Source: Cylicocyclus nassatus (taxonomy: Eukaryota > Nematoda > Chromadorea > Rhabditida > Strongylidae). From it: a stretch of 64,000 bases of DNA. Of the stretch, positions 22,817-34,321 are shown piece after piece (the stretch's first letter is position 1; each line of letters begins with the position of its first letter). The notes beneath the pieces were generated by a model. The model made no database searches. It was not told the DNA's origin and saw only the letters and a program-made list of their open reading frames with translations. The stretch covers positions 28,526,012 to 28,590,011 of the forward strand of contig CATQJL010000316.1 of the NCBI GenBank assembly GCA_958299035.1, read 5' to 3'. Both the position numbers and the translations under genes were made by a program.

Positions 22817-23075
22817 TCATTCATTCTCTGACTAAGAGACGCGAGCACGCTTTGCGTACATTTCATTAACAAGTTCATGAATGAGTTCCAACGCGTTTTG
22901 GTTGATTTATTATTGAAATTCGTGGAGGAACATGTTTGAGCTTGTTGAACCAACCGTTGGCTTGAACACATTCTTTCACGAATTCCTAATAGTAATCAGC
23001 CAGAACGCGTTAGAACTCATTTATGAACTTGTTGATCACAAAGCGTGGTCGCTCTTTTAGTCAGAGAATGAATGA
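22817..23075. mobile_element. MITE family C, copy 1
   Basis: Ends are TCATTCATTCTCTGACTAA and its exact complement, TTAGTCAGAGAATGAATGA. The interior is also largely palindromic (ACGCGTTTTGG facing CCAGAACGCGTT). The element at 52702..52939 is a second copy. It lies about 280 bp upstream of the cul-3 start codon. Confidence 0.85.
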
Positions 23076-23352
23076 TGAGTTTCATTACCTCTGCTTTGCT
23101 AAGGCCCCCAATGATCAAACCTCCCCTTTTTCGCCTTCTGTGTTTTATCTGTAACCTTCTTGATTTCCTTCAATTTTATCCACTCACAATTCGCTGCACA
23201 TCATAAGCCTTACTTCTACAAAAACCACAAAGGATTATTCGTAAATTCCTTCAATGTCAAAGTCGTTTCGAAGATTCTCAAATGCCACCTCGTGCTGGGC
23301 TCTGTTCTTGTCTTTAGGACCATGTCAGCTACAATCACATTCTTACATTTAG

Positions 23353-23356
23353 GACC
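23353..23356 (+). promoter_or_regulatory. Candidate spliced-leader acceptor of cul-3
   Basis: ACATTTAG immediately precedes GACCATG of the first coding exon, and an in-frame stop lies about 40 bp upstream. An acceptor-like AG four bases before the start codon with no evident upstream exon fits nematode trans-splicing. A near-duplicate, CTTTAGGACCATGTC, lies 46 bp upstream at about 23308..23325, but its ATG is out of frame. Confidence 0.45.
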
Positions 23357-26300
23357 ATGTCCGTGCGGCCGCAGGCGTCAGGGACAGGCAACCGGATGCG
23401 GATCCGCAGTTTTCCGGTATCATTACTTACTTCATTACGAGTGCGAGTGTTAACGAGGTCATGATGATTTTCAGGCTGCGATGGACGAGAAGTACGTGAC
23501 GCAAGTGTGGGAGATGTTGAAGAAGGCCATACAAGAGATCCAACGCAAAAATAACTCTGGACTCAGCTTCGAGGAGTTGTATAGGAATGCATACACCATG
23601 GTAAGCAAAAAAAACGAAGAAAACACGGAAGCATCTTAAAAAGTAGTAGTCAAGCACGCTGTGTAGTCAAGCACGTTTTTTTCATTCTTATCTCAAGTCT
23701 AGATATTTTCATGACTATGATTTTTGCATGTATCACAAAGTTTTTGGTCATTGCGGATTTACTGAACCTTTTGTGGGTCGTGATTTGACCATTTCTTATT
23801 TGCTCTTGTAATTTCTTCTCATTTTAGGTGTTGCACAAGTATGGAGAACGGTTATACACAGGATTGAAAGAAGTTGTTGAAGACCATTTGAGAAACTTCG
23901 TGAGTTGACTTATATCCATTCGTATTGATTTTCTTTTTTCGAGCGTGGAACAATGCTTTTCTGCTTTACTATGCCCATTTACGTATTCGAAATTTGCGGT
24001 GAAAGTGATTGCGGAATTTCATCCTTTGTTCTAGGTTCGGGTGAAGATAGTTGAATCTCTGGATACTGGTAACTTTCTTGAAGTTATGAATGAGGCTTGG
24101 AATGATCACACAACTGCAATGGTACGTTCCTGATTCTTTATTATCATTGTGAAACTTAGGGGTACTCATCAATCTGTTCTCTGGTCCGGCGCTGTTTTAC
24201 CGGTATAGACGAGTGCCCAATCGGATGGTGGGTCTCGTTTATAGGGTAAAACATCGCCTGATGAGAGATCGGGAAATTGAGATTGAGTACCGCCCTTGGT
24301 TTCATACATGTGCGATTTGTCTCAACTAATGCGTGACATTACTGTCCTTGTTTGCAACATTACAGAAACTGCTTTAATTGCCTTTTGATGCATACTAGGA
24401 ATTTGCAAATATTGATTTTGGAAGTCTTCCCAGGTTTACATGATTGTTATTGATTCTGGAAGCTTTTAGGTGGTTTTTTATTTTTGTACAGATCTCAGTG
24501 GAAGTCAAAATTGAGCGCGATTGTTGGCGCGAACTAAAACACTCTTGCTTATTCTTTGTTTCAGCCACAGCACACGATGATGCTAGAAATTTCTAGTTTC
24601 AGGTTATGATACGTGACATTCTGATGTACATGGATCGCGTTTATGTGGAGCAGAACAAAGTCGAGCAAGTTTTTCACTTGGGCCTTGCAATCTTCCGGTT
24701 GGTGCCTTAATTACTTTTGTTTGCGATTGTGTGTGTCATTTTCTAAGGGTTACTTGTTACAGCGATCAAGTTCTTTATCAAGATAATATTCACGCACATC
24801 TGAGGACAACCTTGTTGTCCCTTATACAGCAGGAACGTCGCGGAGCTGTTGTGAATTGGTGAGCATCGTTTTCTAAAATTCATACATGTGCGTGCGCATT
24901 GGAGTCGGTTCATCCACTATCGATGCTATCTCCTGCTTTTTCCTGGTTTTGCAATTCACCAGGGTTGGTCATAACGCTTGCACAGAGATTTTTGAGAACT
25001 CGCAGTTTTTTTTCTAATGCGAGCAGATTTGTTTCATTCTTCAAAGCATAGAAAGAGGAATTTTTATACTTTCCAAAAATTTTTCTAGCAAAGGTCCACA
25101 TTGGCATTTCGCAAAGATATAAGCTAATAAATAGAAAAAGTTGAACTGTAAGTTTTCAAAGTGTTAAAAATGCCGAAAAAATTGCCGTTTATTTTTGATT
25201 ACGTTTTTATGACTCATTCTTTTTAAAGAATACGAAATCGTGCTGATCGCTTCATCTACAACTAGTTATGTTTTTCGACGTTGTTTGAATTCTCCTTAGA
25301 AAATCTTTAGTTACAAAAATTAGTTAAAACGCCTTTTCAACAATTTTGAAACAAGTTCTTTTGTATATCCTGGTGCAAGACTTTTGGGCCAATTTGATAT
25401 ATTTATGGACAAAATTGATTCCGAATAAACTTAACAGGTATTGGCTCTGGACCAATAAAGGGCAATATTTGACATTTTAGGACGGGAATCAAGAGTGCAT
25501 GTCAGATGCTGGTCAACCTTGGCATTCATTCACACGATGTATACGTGGATGAATTCGAAACACCCTTCCTCGTTTCTACTGCTGAATACTATCAAAATCT
25601 AAGCATGTGTTTCTTGGCTTCGAATAGTGCAACGCTTTATGTCAAAAAGGTTGGTTCCATGAGACTCAGAAGCATTGGTTTCTGACTGCTTGTGAATTTT
25701 ACAACTGAGCATCAACCAAAAAAAATCACAACAATTGAAGCAAGCTGATAAAATCTCAGTAAGCTTCATTGAATGTAACCATTTTCACGCCTGAAATTTT
25801 TGAAAAATCAATTTTTGAATCATTCAGTTCTTTTCCTGTTGTTCCTTGCCACAATCTAGTTGATCTTCTTTTCGTTCGTAGTTATTAAGATCAGAGAATA
25901 GGATTTTAAGTCTTGTTGACCATCTTCCTATGGATTTTTTGAATATTACGGATTTTGAATAAACGCGCTCTCGTCGTTCAGGTTGAGCAATGCATTCGAG
26001 AAGAATCGGAGAGAGCAAAGAAATATCTTGATCCTCAGACGGAGAGCAAAGTACTCGATGTATGTGACTTTCACCTGCACCTATACATGAAACATCTAAT
26101 TTAATACTTACGTTCAACTCTGCATTTTAGGTACTAGAAAATGTCCTAATCAAGGACCACATGCACACAATCGTTAACATGGAACATAGTGGTGTCCATG
26201 TGATGCTTAGCAATGACAAGGTCCTGTACTTTTTCAATTTTCATTCTCATTTTTCAAATTAATGATCGTTCGCTTTCTGCACTTCAGTGTATCTTCCCTC

Positions 26301-29300
26301 ATCACGAATTTTCTCCCTTTTTTTGATAAAGTGTTTTTGCAGCACAATCAGCTTGCTTCACTATATGGCCTTTTACAAAGAGTGGAAAATGGCCTAAACG
26401 TTATGGCCGATGCTGTCAGCAGGTACTGTGCCTTTCCTTTCTGTGTTCATATGAGAAACAAGATGTGACATCTCTTGCTTGCAATTTATCGTGTTCAAAT
26501 TCATCGCCGACTCAAAATGGAGGAGTGTGAGATTTGGTACGCACAAAAGCGGGGTCCCTAACCAAGTAGAAGCCCGTATCCCACTGCAGAAGAAATCCCA
26601 AGCAAGATAGTGGCTTTAGAGGCTAGAAGCGGCGTTCGCTCTCCTCACGTGGATGGTCTGAAAATACACGAAGATCAGGCTTGTTCAAAGTCGTTGAAAG
26701 TCTCATATCATCATGAAAGGCGTTTTAACAATTTTGACAGTTAATAATTATAACTTGTATCTTTAGACTACCAATGGTGATGGGGGGGGCGACCCCTCCG
26801 CACACCTGTTCGAAAAATTTCTCACGTCTAACTTCACCCTTTCCAGGGAACTTGGGCAGTTACTTTAGAGACCCCGCTATTGTTATTATATCAAAAGACA
26901 CCACCCTCAATTTTTTGGGCGTTTTCTTGATGTTTTACCAATTTCAGGTACCTTCGTCAGACCGGCGCTGCTACCGTGAGAGAAGACTGTGATCGATCTC
27001 CAATAGTTTTTGTGGAGGTAAGCACATTATAGATAATTTTTGGTTTTTTCTGCTTTCCTTCGCTTCTGTGGGTTTTGCTTGCTGTGAAAATTTCCGCGCG
27101 CGGATTTTAGCAGTTTTGCATTTTAATTAAGATCTGTACCACGCTAATCATACTTTTCAGGACTTACTAGACTTGAAGGAAAGATTTGACGAATTCCTTA
27201 GAATGTCATTCCAACGGGATAAGATGTTCAAGAATAGGATCCAGACAGAATTTGAGTCATTCATCAATTTAAATAAGAACAGTCCAGAATACTTGTCACT
27301 TTACATGGACGAAAAGCTTCGCAAAGGATTGAAATCGGTGAGCTATTAGTTTGCTTATGTTAAGCTTGTCCGTTTGGAGATTCCTGGATTAGCTTTTAGC
27401 CTCTTTTTTGCTCAGTTAGTGGATTCGCTGATGTTGCCTGCTCTATACTTCTTCATTCTTGAATTTGGCGCTGATTTTAGAAACTTGTTCGTAAATCTGG
27501 TTTATCTTGAAAATTTGATTAAACTGGCGTTTACTCACATCCACCGCCATAAGCTGAAAATAGTCTGTCCAAGCCGTCGCAATAGGCTTTTAGTTTGGTG
27601 CCTAACCCTTGCATAAGTTTGTCAGCTCAGGAAAAGTGAAGATTGCCCACACCATTGATAGATTTTGCTCAGACCGACTTACACAATAATTCGCTGACTG
27701 GACTTTATCCTTATCTACGTAGTATAACAAAAAAGTGCCATGAAAGCAACAATGAAAAGCAGCCAGGGCGTCTTCGTTCGATCGTTAATATTCTTGTAAT
27801 AGAGGCTTGTTGTTTCAGGAAAATGACGAAAATGCTGAAAAACTGCTCGATAAAGCCATGGCTTTGTTCCGTTTCCTACAGGAGAAAGATGTCTTTGAAA
27901 AGTTGGTCATCACTTGCGGCTTTTAATCATTCGCTTATATAATTGCGTCAGGTACTACAAACAACATATGGCAAGACGTCTGCTGCTTGATAAGAGTATT
28001 TCGGATGACATGGAAAGGATGATGATTAGCAAGCTCAAGGTAGGTTCTGCGGTCCCGAAAGATCATCAGATAAATGGGATCTGAAGTGTTGAAAAAAAGC
28101 CGAATATAATCTGATAAATAAGAATATCTCAATTCTTTTCTCAATACTATGAAATGGTTATTTTCTAGGTAGAAAATGAAATAATTACCATAGTTCATTC
28201 AGTTTGTGATAGATTGTCGGCATGCACTAACATTCTCAGAATTGGCATCATAATTATTTCTTCAGACGGAATGCGGCTGTCATTTTACGCTCAAGTTGGA
28301 GAATATGTTCCGCGATAAAGAGTTATGGACTACTCAAGCAACAGCTTTCAAGGATTATAGCGAGAACGTATGTTTTCTTGAGGAAAAAACGTTTGATTGA
28401 ACTCTCAATTATTGCATCAGTTGGTACAGTCGATTTTATCCTGGAATAGGCGAGGCATTCTAAGTGGAGCAGCGCATGCACATCGGAGCCTTCGCGAGCG
28501 CATATCGCTGGCATTTTGCCAAGCAAAGACTAAGGAGACTGAAGATACGCAGACATGGGTTTTCAGCACGGCTGCACGCCAGGAGGTACACCTCGCGCGG
28601 CCACCGCTCCGCCGCGACGCCGCGTCCAAATCTTGGGACTCACAAATCTCTCCACTGTTAGAGTTCCGACGGCAAAAACAGCGGGGCAGGGGTGGGAGCA
28701 GAAACATGTACTCGATGCCAAAGTAATACTGCACCAGAAGTGTTGCTGTTGTATTGGCTGAAGTGCGCTGCGGCTTCGCTTCGCGAAAAATTCGCGGCGA
28801 TCGTACCTCCTGACCGTTTCCCCTCAGCACGATAGGATCCCGCCAAATTTCCGCCTAAGGCACGCGCCATACTTGATCCGCTTAATCCACTTGATCCGCT
28901 TGATCCGCTTCATCATTGGTCAATTCAGTAAACTGACCAATAGTGAAGTGGATGAAGTGGATCAAGGGACAACCGCTTCGCTATTGCTCGATTCACTGAA
29001 TCGACCAATGACGAAGCGGATCAAGTATGGCGCGTGCCTAAACGGGTCGAAACTTACTGTACTCGTTTTCAAAGCTGTGACTGTTTACATTTTATCCTGA
29101 ACAGTATAAATAGCTGATCTCTCACAGTTTTTGCGTGGCGAAAATATGGTCGACATCTCGGTGCGCGTACTGACAGCTGGAATTTGGCCTACGCAAAGCG
29201 TTCCGGTGTGCATTTTACCTCCAGTTTGTGAGCATGCGTTCACTGTGAGTTTTTTTTGCGAATATTGCCTTCTCAGTCCTGATCTTGTTTGGACGCATTT

Positions 29301-30487
29301 GTTTTTTTTTTGCAGATGTTCAGCAACTTCTATGTAAATAAACATAGCGGCCGCAAACTAACGTTGAATACTATGCTGGGAACCGCAGAAGTAAAAGCTA
29401 TTTTCTATGGAAATAATGCTGCAGCTGTGAGTTTTGATAGATGCCCATCTTTCCTTTCCTTTATATGCTTGAGTTTGAACATTTTGTTGCTACTGGGGTT
29501 TTTCGCTCATTTTGTCCTGATTGTTTACAGCCTGGCACCTCGGACGCTCGAGAAGTTCGAAAGGAAGAGAACAAAATTCTTATGGTTAATACTCATCAAA
29601 TGGTCATCCTTATGTGCTTCAACAATCAGCCTCGACTCACATTCCAAGCCCTTTCGGTATATTTGGTGCTATTAAGCTGTAACTCTAACCTCATCTAAAA
29701 TCTTGCAGGAGCAAACAAGTATAGCCGAAAGGGAGTTGAAGCGAAATCTGCAATCATTGGCAATGGGCAAACCCACTCAGCGTGTCCTGTGTAGAAAAGG
29801 GAAGGGGAAGGACATAGGTAAGTTTAAACAGGTCATAGTAGCTTCACTCCCTTTTGTGATTTTTGTCGCCAATTTTTACTATTTTGTCTCTTCAAGCATT
29901 CTATAAATTTGTAAAAGCAAAGAGCACATCATAATGTTTGCAATCTGAACAGGTTTTATATGATTTGCAAGGCACACCAGAAGAATTGAAAGTGAAGAGG
30001 AAGTCAAATTTATTTTGTTTAGATGCCACAGACGAGTTCTCGGTTAACGACAACTTCCAATCCAAGTTGACCCGTATCAAGGTTCAATTGGTGACATCTA
30101 AAGGCGAGTCGGAACCAGAAAAGAAGGAGACCAGATCCAAGGTAAAGTCTTTGTTTCAGCATGTATTAAGGTTTTTTATCACTCGATAGCTAGTTTACAC
30201 TTTTTCAGGTGGAGGATGACAGAAAACCTGAAGTTGAAGCTGCTATTGTTCGCGTCATGAAGTCGAGGAAAGTACTCGATCACAACAACCTCATAACCGA
30301 GGTAAACGATTTTTTATGTTGGTAGATTCAGTATGGAGAAAATATTTTGTTGTAGGTGACGCAGCAGCTAAAGTATCGGTTCTTACCGAATCCAATCTTG
30401 ATCAAGAAGAGAATAGAGTCTTTGATCGAAAGAGATTATTTGGCGCGGGATGCTCACGATCTCAAGCTTTACCACTATGTTGCATGA
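23357..30487 (+). CDS. cul-3: Cullin-3, scaffold of BTB-CUL3 ubiquitin ligases
   Basis: CUL-3 bridges BTB substrate adaptors and the RBX1 RING subunit. The model has 22 exons: 23357-23416, 23475-23600, 23828-23899, 24035-24121, 24603-24697, 24763-24858, 25481-25649, 25982-26059, 26131-26220, 26343-26422, 26948-27017, 27161-27337, 27819-27901, 27952-28039, 28266-28367, 29128-29244, 29316-29426, 29531-29656, 29709-29817, 30023-30141, 30209-30301, 30356-30487. All phases agree and give 759 residues (human CUL3 768). Hallmarks: MRIRSFP then MDEKYV at the N terminus, [71 protein letters not shown], and [14 protein letters not shown] in the cullin-homology domain. The neddylation helix has VRVMKSRK with candidate Lys703, and the protein ends LYHYVA. 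The region before VDISVRVLT is shorter than in human. Introns are 49 to 760 bp; intron 15 carries a MITE. Confidence 0.97.
28420..28856. other. GC-rich block in cul-3 intron 15
   Basis: This part of intron 15 (28368..29127) is much more GC-rich than the rest of the gene and open in several frames on both strands, but no frame has protein-like content. It adjoins the MITE at 28857 and may be older inserted DNA. No clear ends were found. Confidence 0.4.
28857..29040. mobile_element. 184-bp foldback MITE in cul-3 intron 15
   Basis: The left end AAGGCACGCGCCATACTTGA is matched by the right end TCAAGTATGGCGCGTGCC, followed by TA. Interior CTTGATCCGCTTAATCC-like pieces are repeated and inverted. 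It lies in the sense transcript of cul-3, so the pre-mRNA can form a hairpin here. Confidence 0.8.
29818..30022 (+). other. cul-3 intron 19, with an open read-through frame
   Basis: The last 51 nt before the TTTTGTTTAG acceptor at 30013..30022 are open in the coding frame ([13 protein letters not shown]). AG sites at 29970..29971 and 29979..29980 would join in the same phase. The acceptor at 30022 was chosen because KGKDI then [10 protein letters not shown] matches the length of the same segment in human CUL3. The longer forms would add about 14 to 17 residues. Confidence 0.6.
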
Positions 30488-30548
30488 TCTATGTAAGGTA
30501 TTATCTTGCTTGTGAGCTTCCACTTCATGAACATGTACATTGTATAGA

Positions 30549-30554
30549 AATAAA
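30549..30554 (+). terminator. Poly(A) signal of cul-3
   Basis: AATAAA lies 62 bp after the stop codon. Confidence 0.7.
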
Positions 30555-30569
30555 CTAATCATACTTACC

Positions 30570-31215
30570 TTTCTTGTAATGTCAAGGTAGATATTCGGCG
30601 TCTTAAGATAGTCTCGAGGCAAATTTGAATATCTGGGATTCTTATCTGGATAGCGGTTGGGGCTGATAAGCCATTGCTCAAGTGACTTGAATGTTTCAAT
30701 CGCGATCAAGAAGGTTATCAGATGCAATTGTCGGCCCAAACCGTACTCTTTCCGAGCCGACCGGTGAGTTCATCGGTAGGTCTGGGCGAAAGTGTAGGGT
30801 TGAATTATTTGGTTGAGAATGCACCCCACATGAGATGCCGCTTGAGCAATAGCTTAGCCGAAGTCTCCCAATTAGTATTTCGCTACGAAAATCGAAGTTC
30901 CAAGTTCATTCAACACATTCTTAGTGGGTACCAAGATCGATTTGTAGTTAACAGAGTATGAGCCGGTCTTACCAACACGAAAATCATGCATCATCAAAAT
31001 CGCTTCATTTGCTGTAGGAGCATTACCTCTGCCGCGCACAACTTCGTATCCATTTTGCTGATCGCATGAAAAATCTGTTTGCCTCGATAGGGTGGTAGAG
31101 GCTTGTTTATTTAGAACTGTGCATCGACTACGTGCGCCAATGTTTGCACGTTTGCTTAAGTACTTTTTCGGTGAGTTTTGTTGTGGAAACGGTGTGCAGT
31201 TTTTCGTCAATCTTG
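30570..31215 (-). pseudogene. Decayed minus-strand gene, unrecognised
   Basis: A single minus-strand frame reads ANEAILMMHDFRVGKTGS, VNYKSILVPTKNVLNELG, AIAQAASHVGCILNQIIQPY and GRQLHLITFLIAIETFKSLE, then EQWLISPNRYPDKNPRYS. It is interrupted by three stops (near 30872, 30857 and 30777). It ends at ACAAGAAAG followed by a perfect GTAAGT donor at about 30575, which points straight into the cul-3 3' end, so the rest of the gene is missing. Upstream (31215..31470) further pieces in shifted frames look related (KFFIGIDHIPFGIGAI), and a MITE interrupts the region. Tail-to-tail with cul-3. The family is unknown to me. Confidence 0.5.
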
Positions 31216-31475
31216 ATAATCAGCGCTGCTCAAACTATCTACGAATATGTCGACGATGAGGGGTAATTTTTACTCCAATCACCCTTGATGCTCATGGTTG
31301 TTAGGTGTCGCTTCGAACATTCAGATTGGAAATGTCTGTGAAGAATAGCAACTTAGATTACCACCATTTACACGAGCAATCTCTAGGTTTATGATGAAGT
31401 TTTTATGGCACCAATACCAAAAGGAATGTGGTCAATTCCGATAAAGAACTTTATGAATACCCTTGAATCAACTGA

Positions 31476-31610
31476 TTTGGCGGCTGGAAGGAGGGGCTTC
31501 GTGACCCAACTGAGGCTAATGATCGGAGAGGCCGCGAGAGAGACGCAGACTGCGTCGCGGGTGCCAGCGGCCTTATTTAGGTCGCAAAGCCCCGCCTTCC
31601 AGCCGCCAAA
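31476..31610. mobile_element. 135-bp GC-rich MITE
   Basis: Ends TTTGGCGGCTGGAAGG and CCTTCCAGCCGCCAAA are an exact 16-bp inverted repeat, extended by GGGGCTT facing AAGCCCC. It interrupts the decayed minus-strand coding region. Confidence 0.85.
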
Positions 31611-31905
31611 AGGTTATGCTGAGCTTGAGTCGATCTATAGTTCTGAGCTTTCATCCATTTCGCTTGGTATTTGGACACTAATGATTGACTGAATCTGTCC
31701 CATTTCTACCGCTCCATCATATGGGAGCAGAAAGTGGGCGGAGGGGGGAGCATGGATGATGACCGATGAAGTGTAACAGCCGGGCAGTGGGCTAGAAATG
31801 ATCGTTGACAACGCGATTTGCTAGGAATTATATATCAAGACGAGTCTAGGTGCAACTGAAGAAATCAATACGATTGAAATCTAATGACTTTGAGTTATGG
31901 TAGTG

Positions 31906-32315
31906 TAAAGACAGTGTCCGGGCAAGATGGAGGTTTTGGGATTTCAGTGCCATGCGAGAGTGGCTCTCCTTAGATACAACGCGCAAGTGCGACGTCATAA
32001 TGCGCAACCTAGAGCAAGAAAAACGACCGAAAAGTGGGGAAACTTACGCCTAGGGGCGGAGTCCTCCGAGCTGTCCGAATTCCTGCTATGCGGCAGAGTA
32101 CGCATGCCGCAACAGTCAAACTCATAGGATCCCGCAGTGACTCTGCGTCTCAGCCTTGGCGAGGACCGCCGAATTTTAAATTGTAAGGCTTTGGAAAACG
32201 CATGTTCTCGCCGTTTTTACTTCCTCTAATGTGGATTTTCGGATTCAGCGTTACGGATAACCCGTGGTAAGTGGATTTTCTAGAAATTCGAGTTTTTGCC
32301 CGGACAATGCCTTTA
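31906..32315. mobile_element. 410-bp TIR element
   Basis: The left end TAAAGACAGTGTCCGGGCAA matches the complement of the right end, TTGCCCGGACAATGCCTTTA, with two mismatches. No open frame with protein-like content is present. Confidence 0.7.
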
Positions 32316-32648
32316 ATGTTGCTGAAAGAGAAAGTGTTTTTTGAAACTATTGACGATTTTTTTTTGGAAATTATTTGACGTCTTCGCCTGGTTCAGAGAC
32401 TAGAATCTAATATGACGTCTGTCATAAAATGCCAGCAAAAGTCAAACTGAATGTGAAAGAAAGACTATGCAAACAATTCTGAAATAACACTACTCACCTT
32501 AGAAGGAAAGAGTAGAAGTCACATGAGACGACACCCTGGAACCATGCTTTAGTTATTTACCTATGTGTCGCGGGTCCTTTAAATCCATACAGGACCCAAA
32601 TTTTCACATATGCCAAAAGTTTGACATGTAAGCCCTCTTTCCTAGCTA

Positions 32649-34163
32649 TTAGGTTGTCCCAAGAATGAACTCCTTTATTGAACAATTCAAGCTGGTTTTG
32701 TTTTCCTAGTAGACTTATGTTAGAGTATTATTCGATAGAGCAGATCATGCTCTACAAAATGACAACCAAGAAATCACCTAAGTCGCATTCCATGTAAAGG
32801 TTGAAATCGAAAAAATTTTGTCATATGAAAATTGGATTTTGCAAGAAAAAGTCCTGCGGACCTTCAGGTCATGATACACCAGGCACTAGAAGTGCTCGAA
32901 AATACCTTCACTGTTTTTTTTTTTCGCGCATAGAAAGCGAGAAAAAAGATTAGTATAAGAATGGCAAACTCCGCCCGCAGCCCCTCGCACATATGTCTTT
33001 GTATACTACAAACCTTACTAAGTATTAGGTCGTCCCGAAAGTTCGTTCGCACCATTTTCAAAAAATCATAACTTCTTTGCATCATAATGATTTTGCGCAA
33101 TTTGAATTTTTAGAAGCGTAAAGCATGTAGTTTCCAAAAGTACCCTAGCTACTTTCCAGAATGTTCAAATTGCAGAGATAAAAATGAAAGAACGAGAACA
33201 TCCGAAATTCGGAATTTTTGAGTAAAAATTCCAGAAATTCAGAAACTGTGCGATAAAACCAAGAAAAGTCATTATCATAATTTTTCTTATATTTGATTAC
33301 TAACTGAGTTAAGTTTGTGCTGATCGAGCTCTTCTTTTGAAAGTTATGATTTTTAAAAAAAAAATGCCGAAAAATTAATTTCTTAAGAATTCTTAGGAAA
33401 GTGATTTTCAAAATTTTTTTTCTAAAAATCATAACTTTTGAAAGAAGAGCTCGATCGGCACAAACTTAACTTATTTATTAATCAAATATAAGAAAAATTA
33501 TGATAATGGCTTTTCTGGATTTTATCGCACAGTTTCTGAATTTCTAGAATTTTTGCTCAAAAATTCCGAATTTCGGATGTTCTCGTTCTTTCATTTTTAT
33601 CTTTGCAATCTGAACATTCTGGAAAGTCACTAGGGTACATTTGGAAACTACATGCCTGAAGCTTTCCAACAAAATTCAAATTGCGCAAAATCATTTTGAT
33701 GCAAAGAAGTTATGATTTTTTGAAAATGGTGCGAACGAACTTTCGGGACGACCTAATATAATCTCAAAACTTCACCTGTATGTGTTTTTATAATCAAGAA
33801 ATACCAAGTTACATGAAAACCCGAAAAAAAAATGGCATTTTGGCATTTTCGGACCATCTTTGTTTCACAATTTTGAAATCCGGAAAAAAAAATCAAGATA
33901 TGCATATTTGAGTACTACTATGTATCTTCTGTATGAAGACCAAGTTGAATGTCCGTAGGATTTTTCTGGAAGAAGATTTGATTTTTAGGGTAGCTTTAAA
34001 TCTCGATTTTTGGCTTCAAATTTTACCCGGATTACGACTTAGGTGGATCCCTGGTTCTCTGTTTGTAGAGCTTGCTCCGCTCTATCGGACGGTACGCTGG
34101 ATCTATCAGGAAAACAAGGACAGCTCTTATTTGAAAATGGAGTTAATTTTTGGGACAACCTGA
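32649..34163. mobile_element. Outer mariner-like foldback element
   Basis: The left end TTAGGTTGTCCCAAGAATGA is complementary to the right end (AATTTTTGGGACAACCTGA) with a few changes, and TA precedes the left end. Inner arm pieces also pair (GATAGAGCAGATCATGCTCTAC with GTAGAGCTTGCTCCGCTCTATC, in part). TTAGGT-GTCCC-type ends are typical of mariner-family transposons. No transposase remains. It is interrupted by a second mariner-like element at 33025..33756. A partial copy lies at 37845..38260. Confidence 0.65.
33025..33756. mobile_element. Nested 732-bp mariner-like foldback element
   Basis: It starts TTAGGTCGTCCCGAAAGTTC and ends GAACTTTCGGGACGACCTAA, exact complements, and is flanked by TA on both sides. 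The two arms pair over roughly 330 bp with few mismatches, almost to the centre near 33380, so it is nearly a perfect foldback. It sits inside the outer element and is therefore the younger insertion. It encodes no protein. Confidence 0.85.
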
Positions 34164-34321
34164 GAGTAACAAGAAAGTGTACGCTCACGCTGTCAACAAT
34201 CTTGCAACTCCTCCGCAAATAAGTTGAGGTAACTGCAGGTAAGTCCCACTAACAATTAAGTCCGTTTATCTCAAGAGAGAAGCAGAATGTTTGTTGTCAA
34301 CAATCTTTTCTACATGCGGAC

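Noticed and set aside
28417..28870. Long overlapping open frames on both strands within cul-3 intron 15
   Set aside because: They result from high GC content and few stop codons; no frame has consistent codon bias and all are arginine/serine/cysteine-rich.
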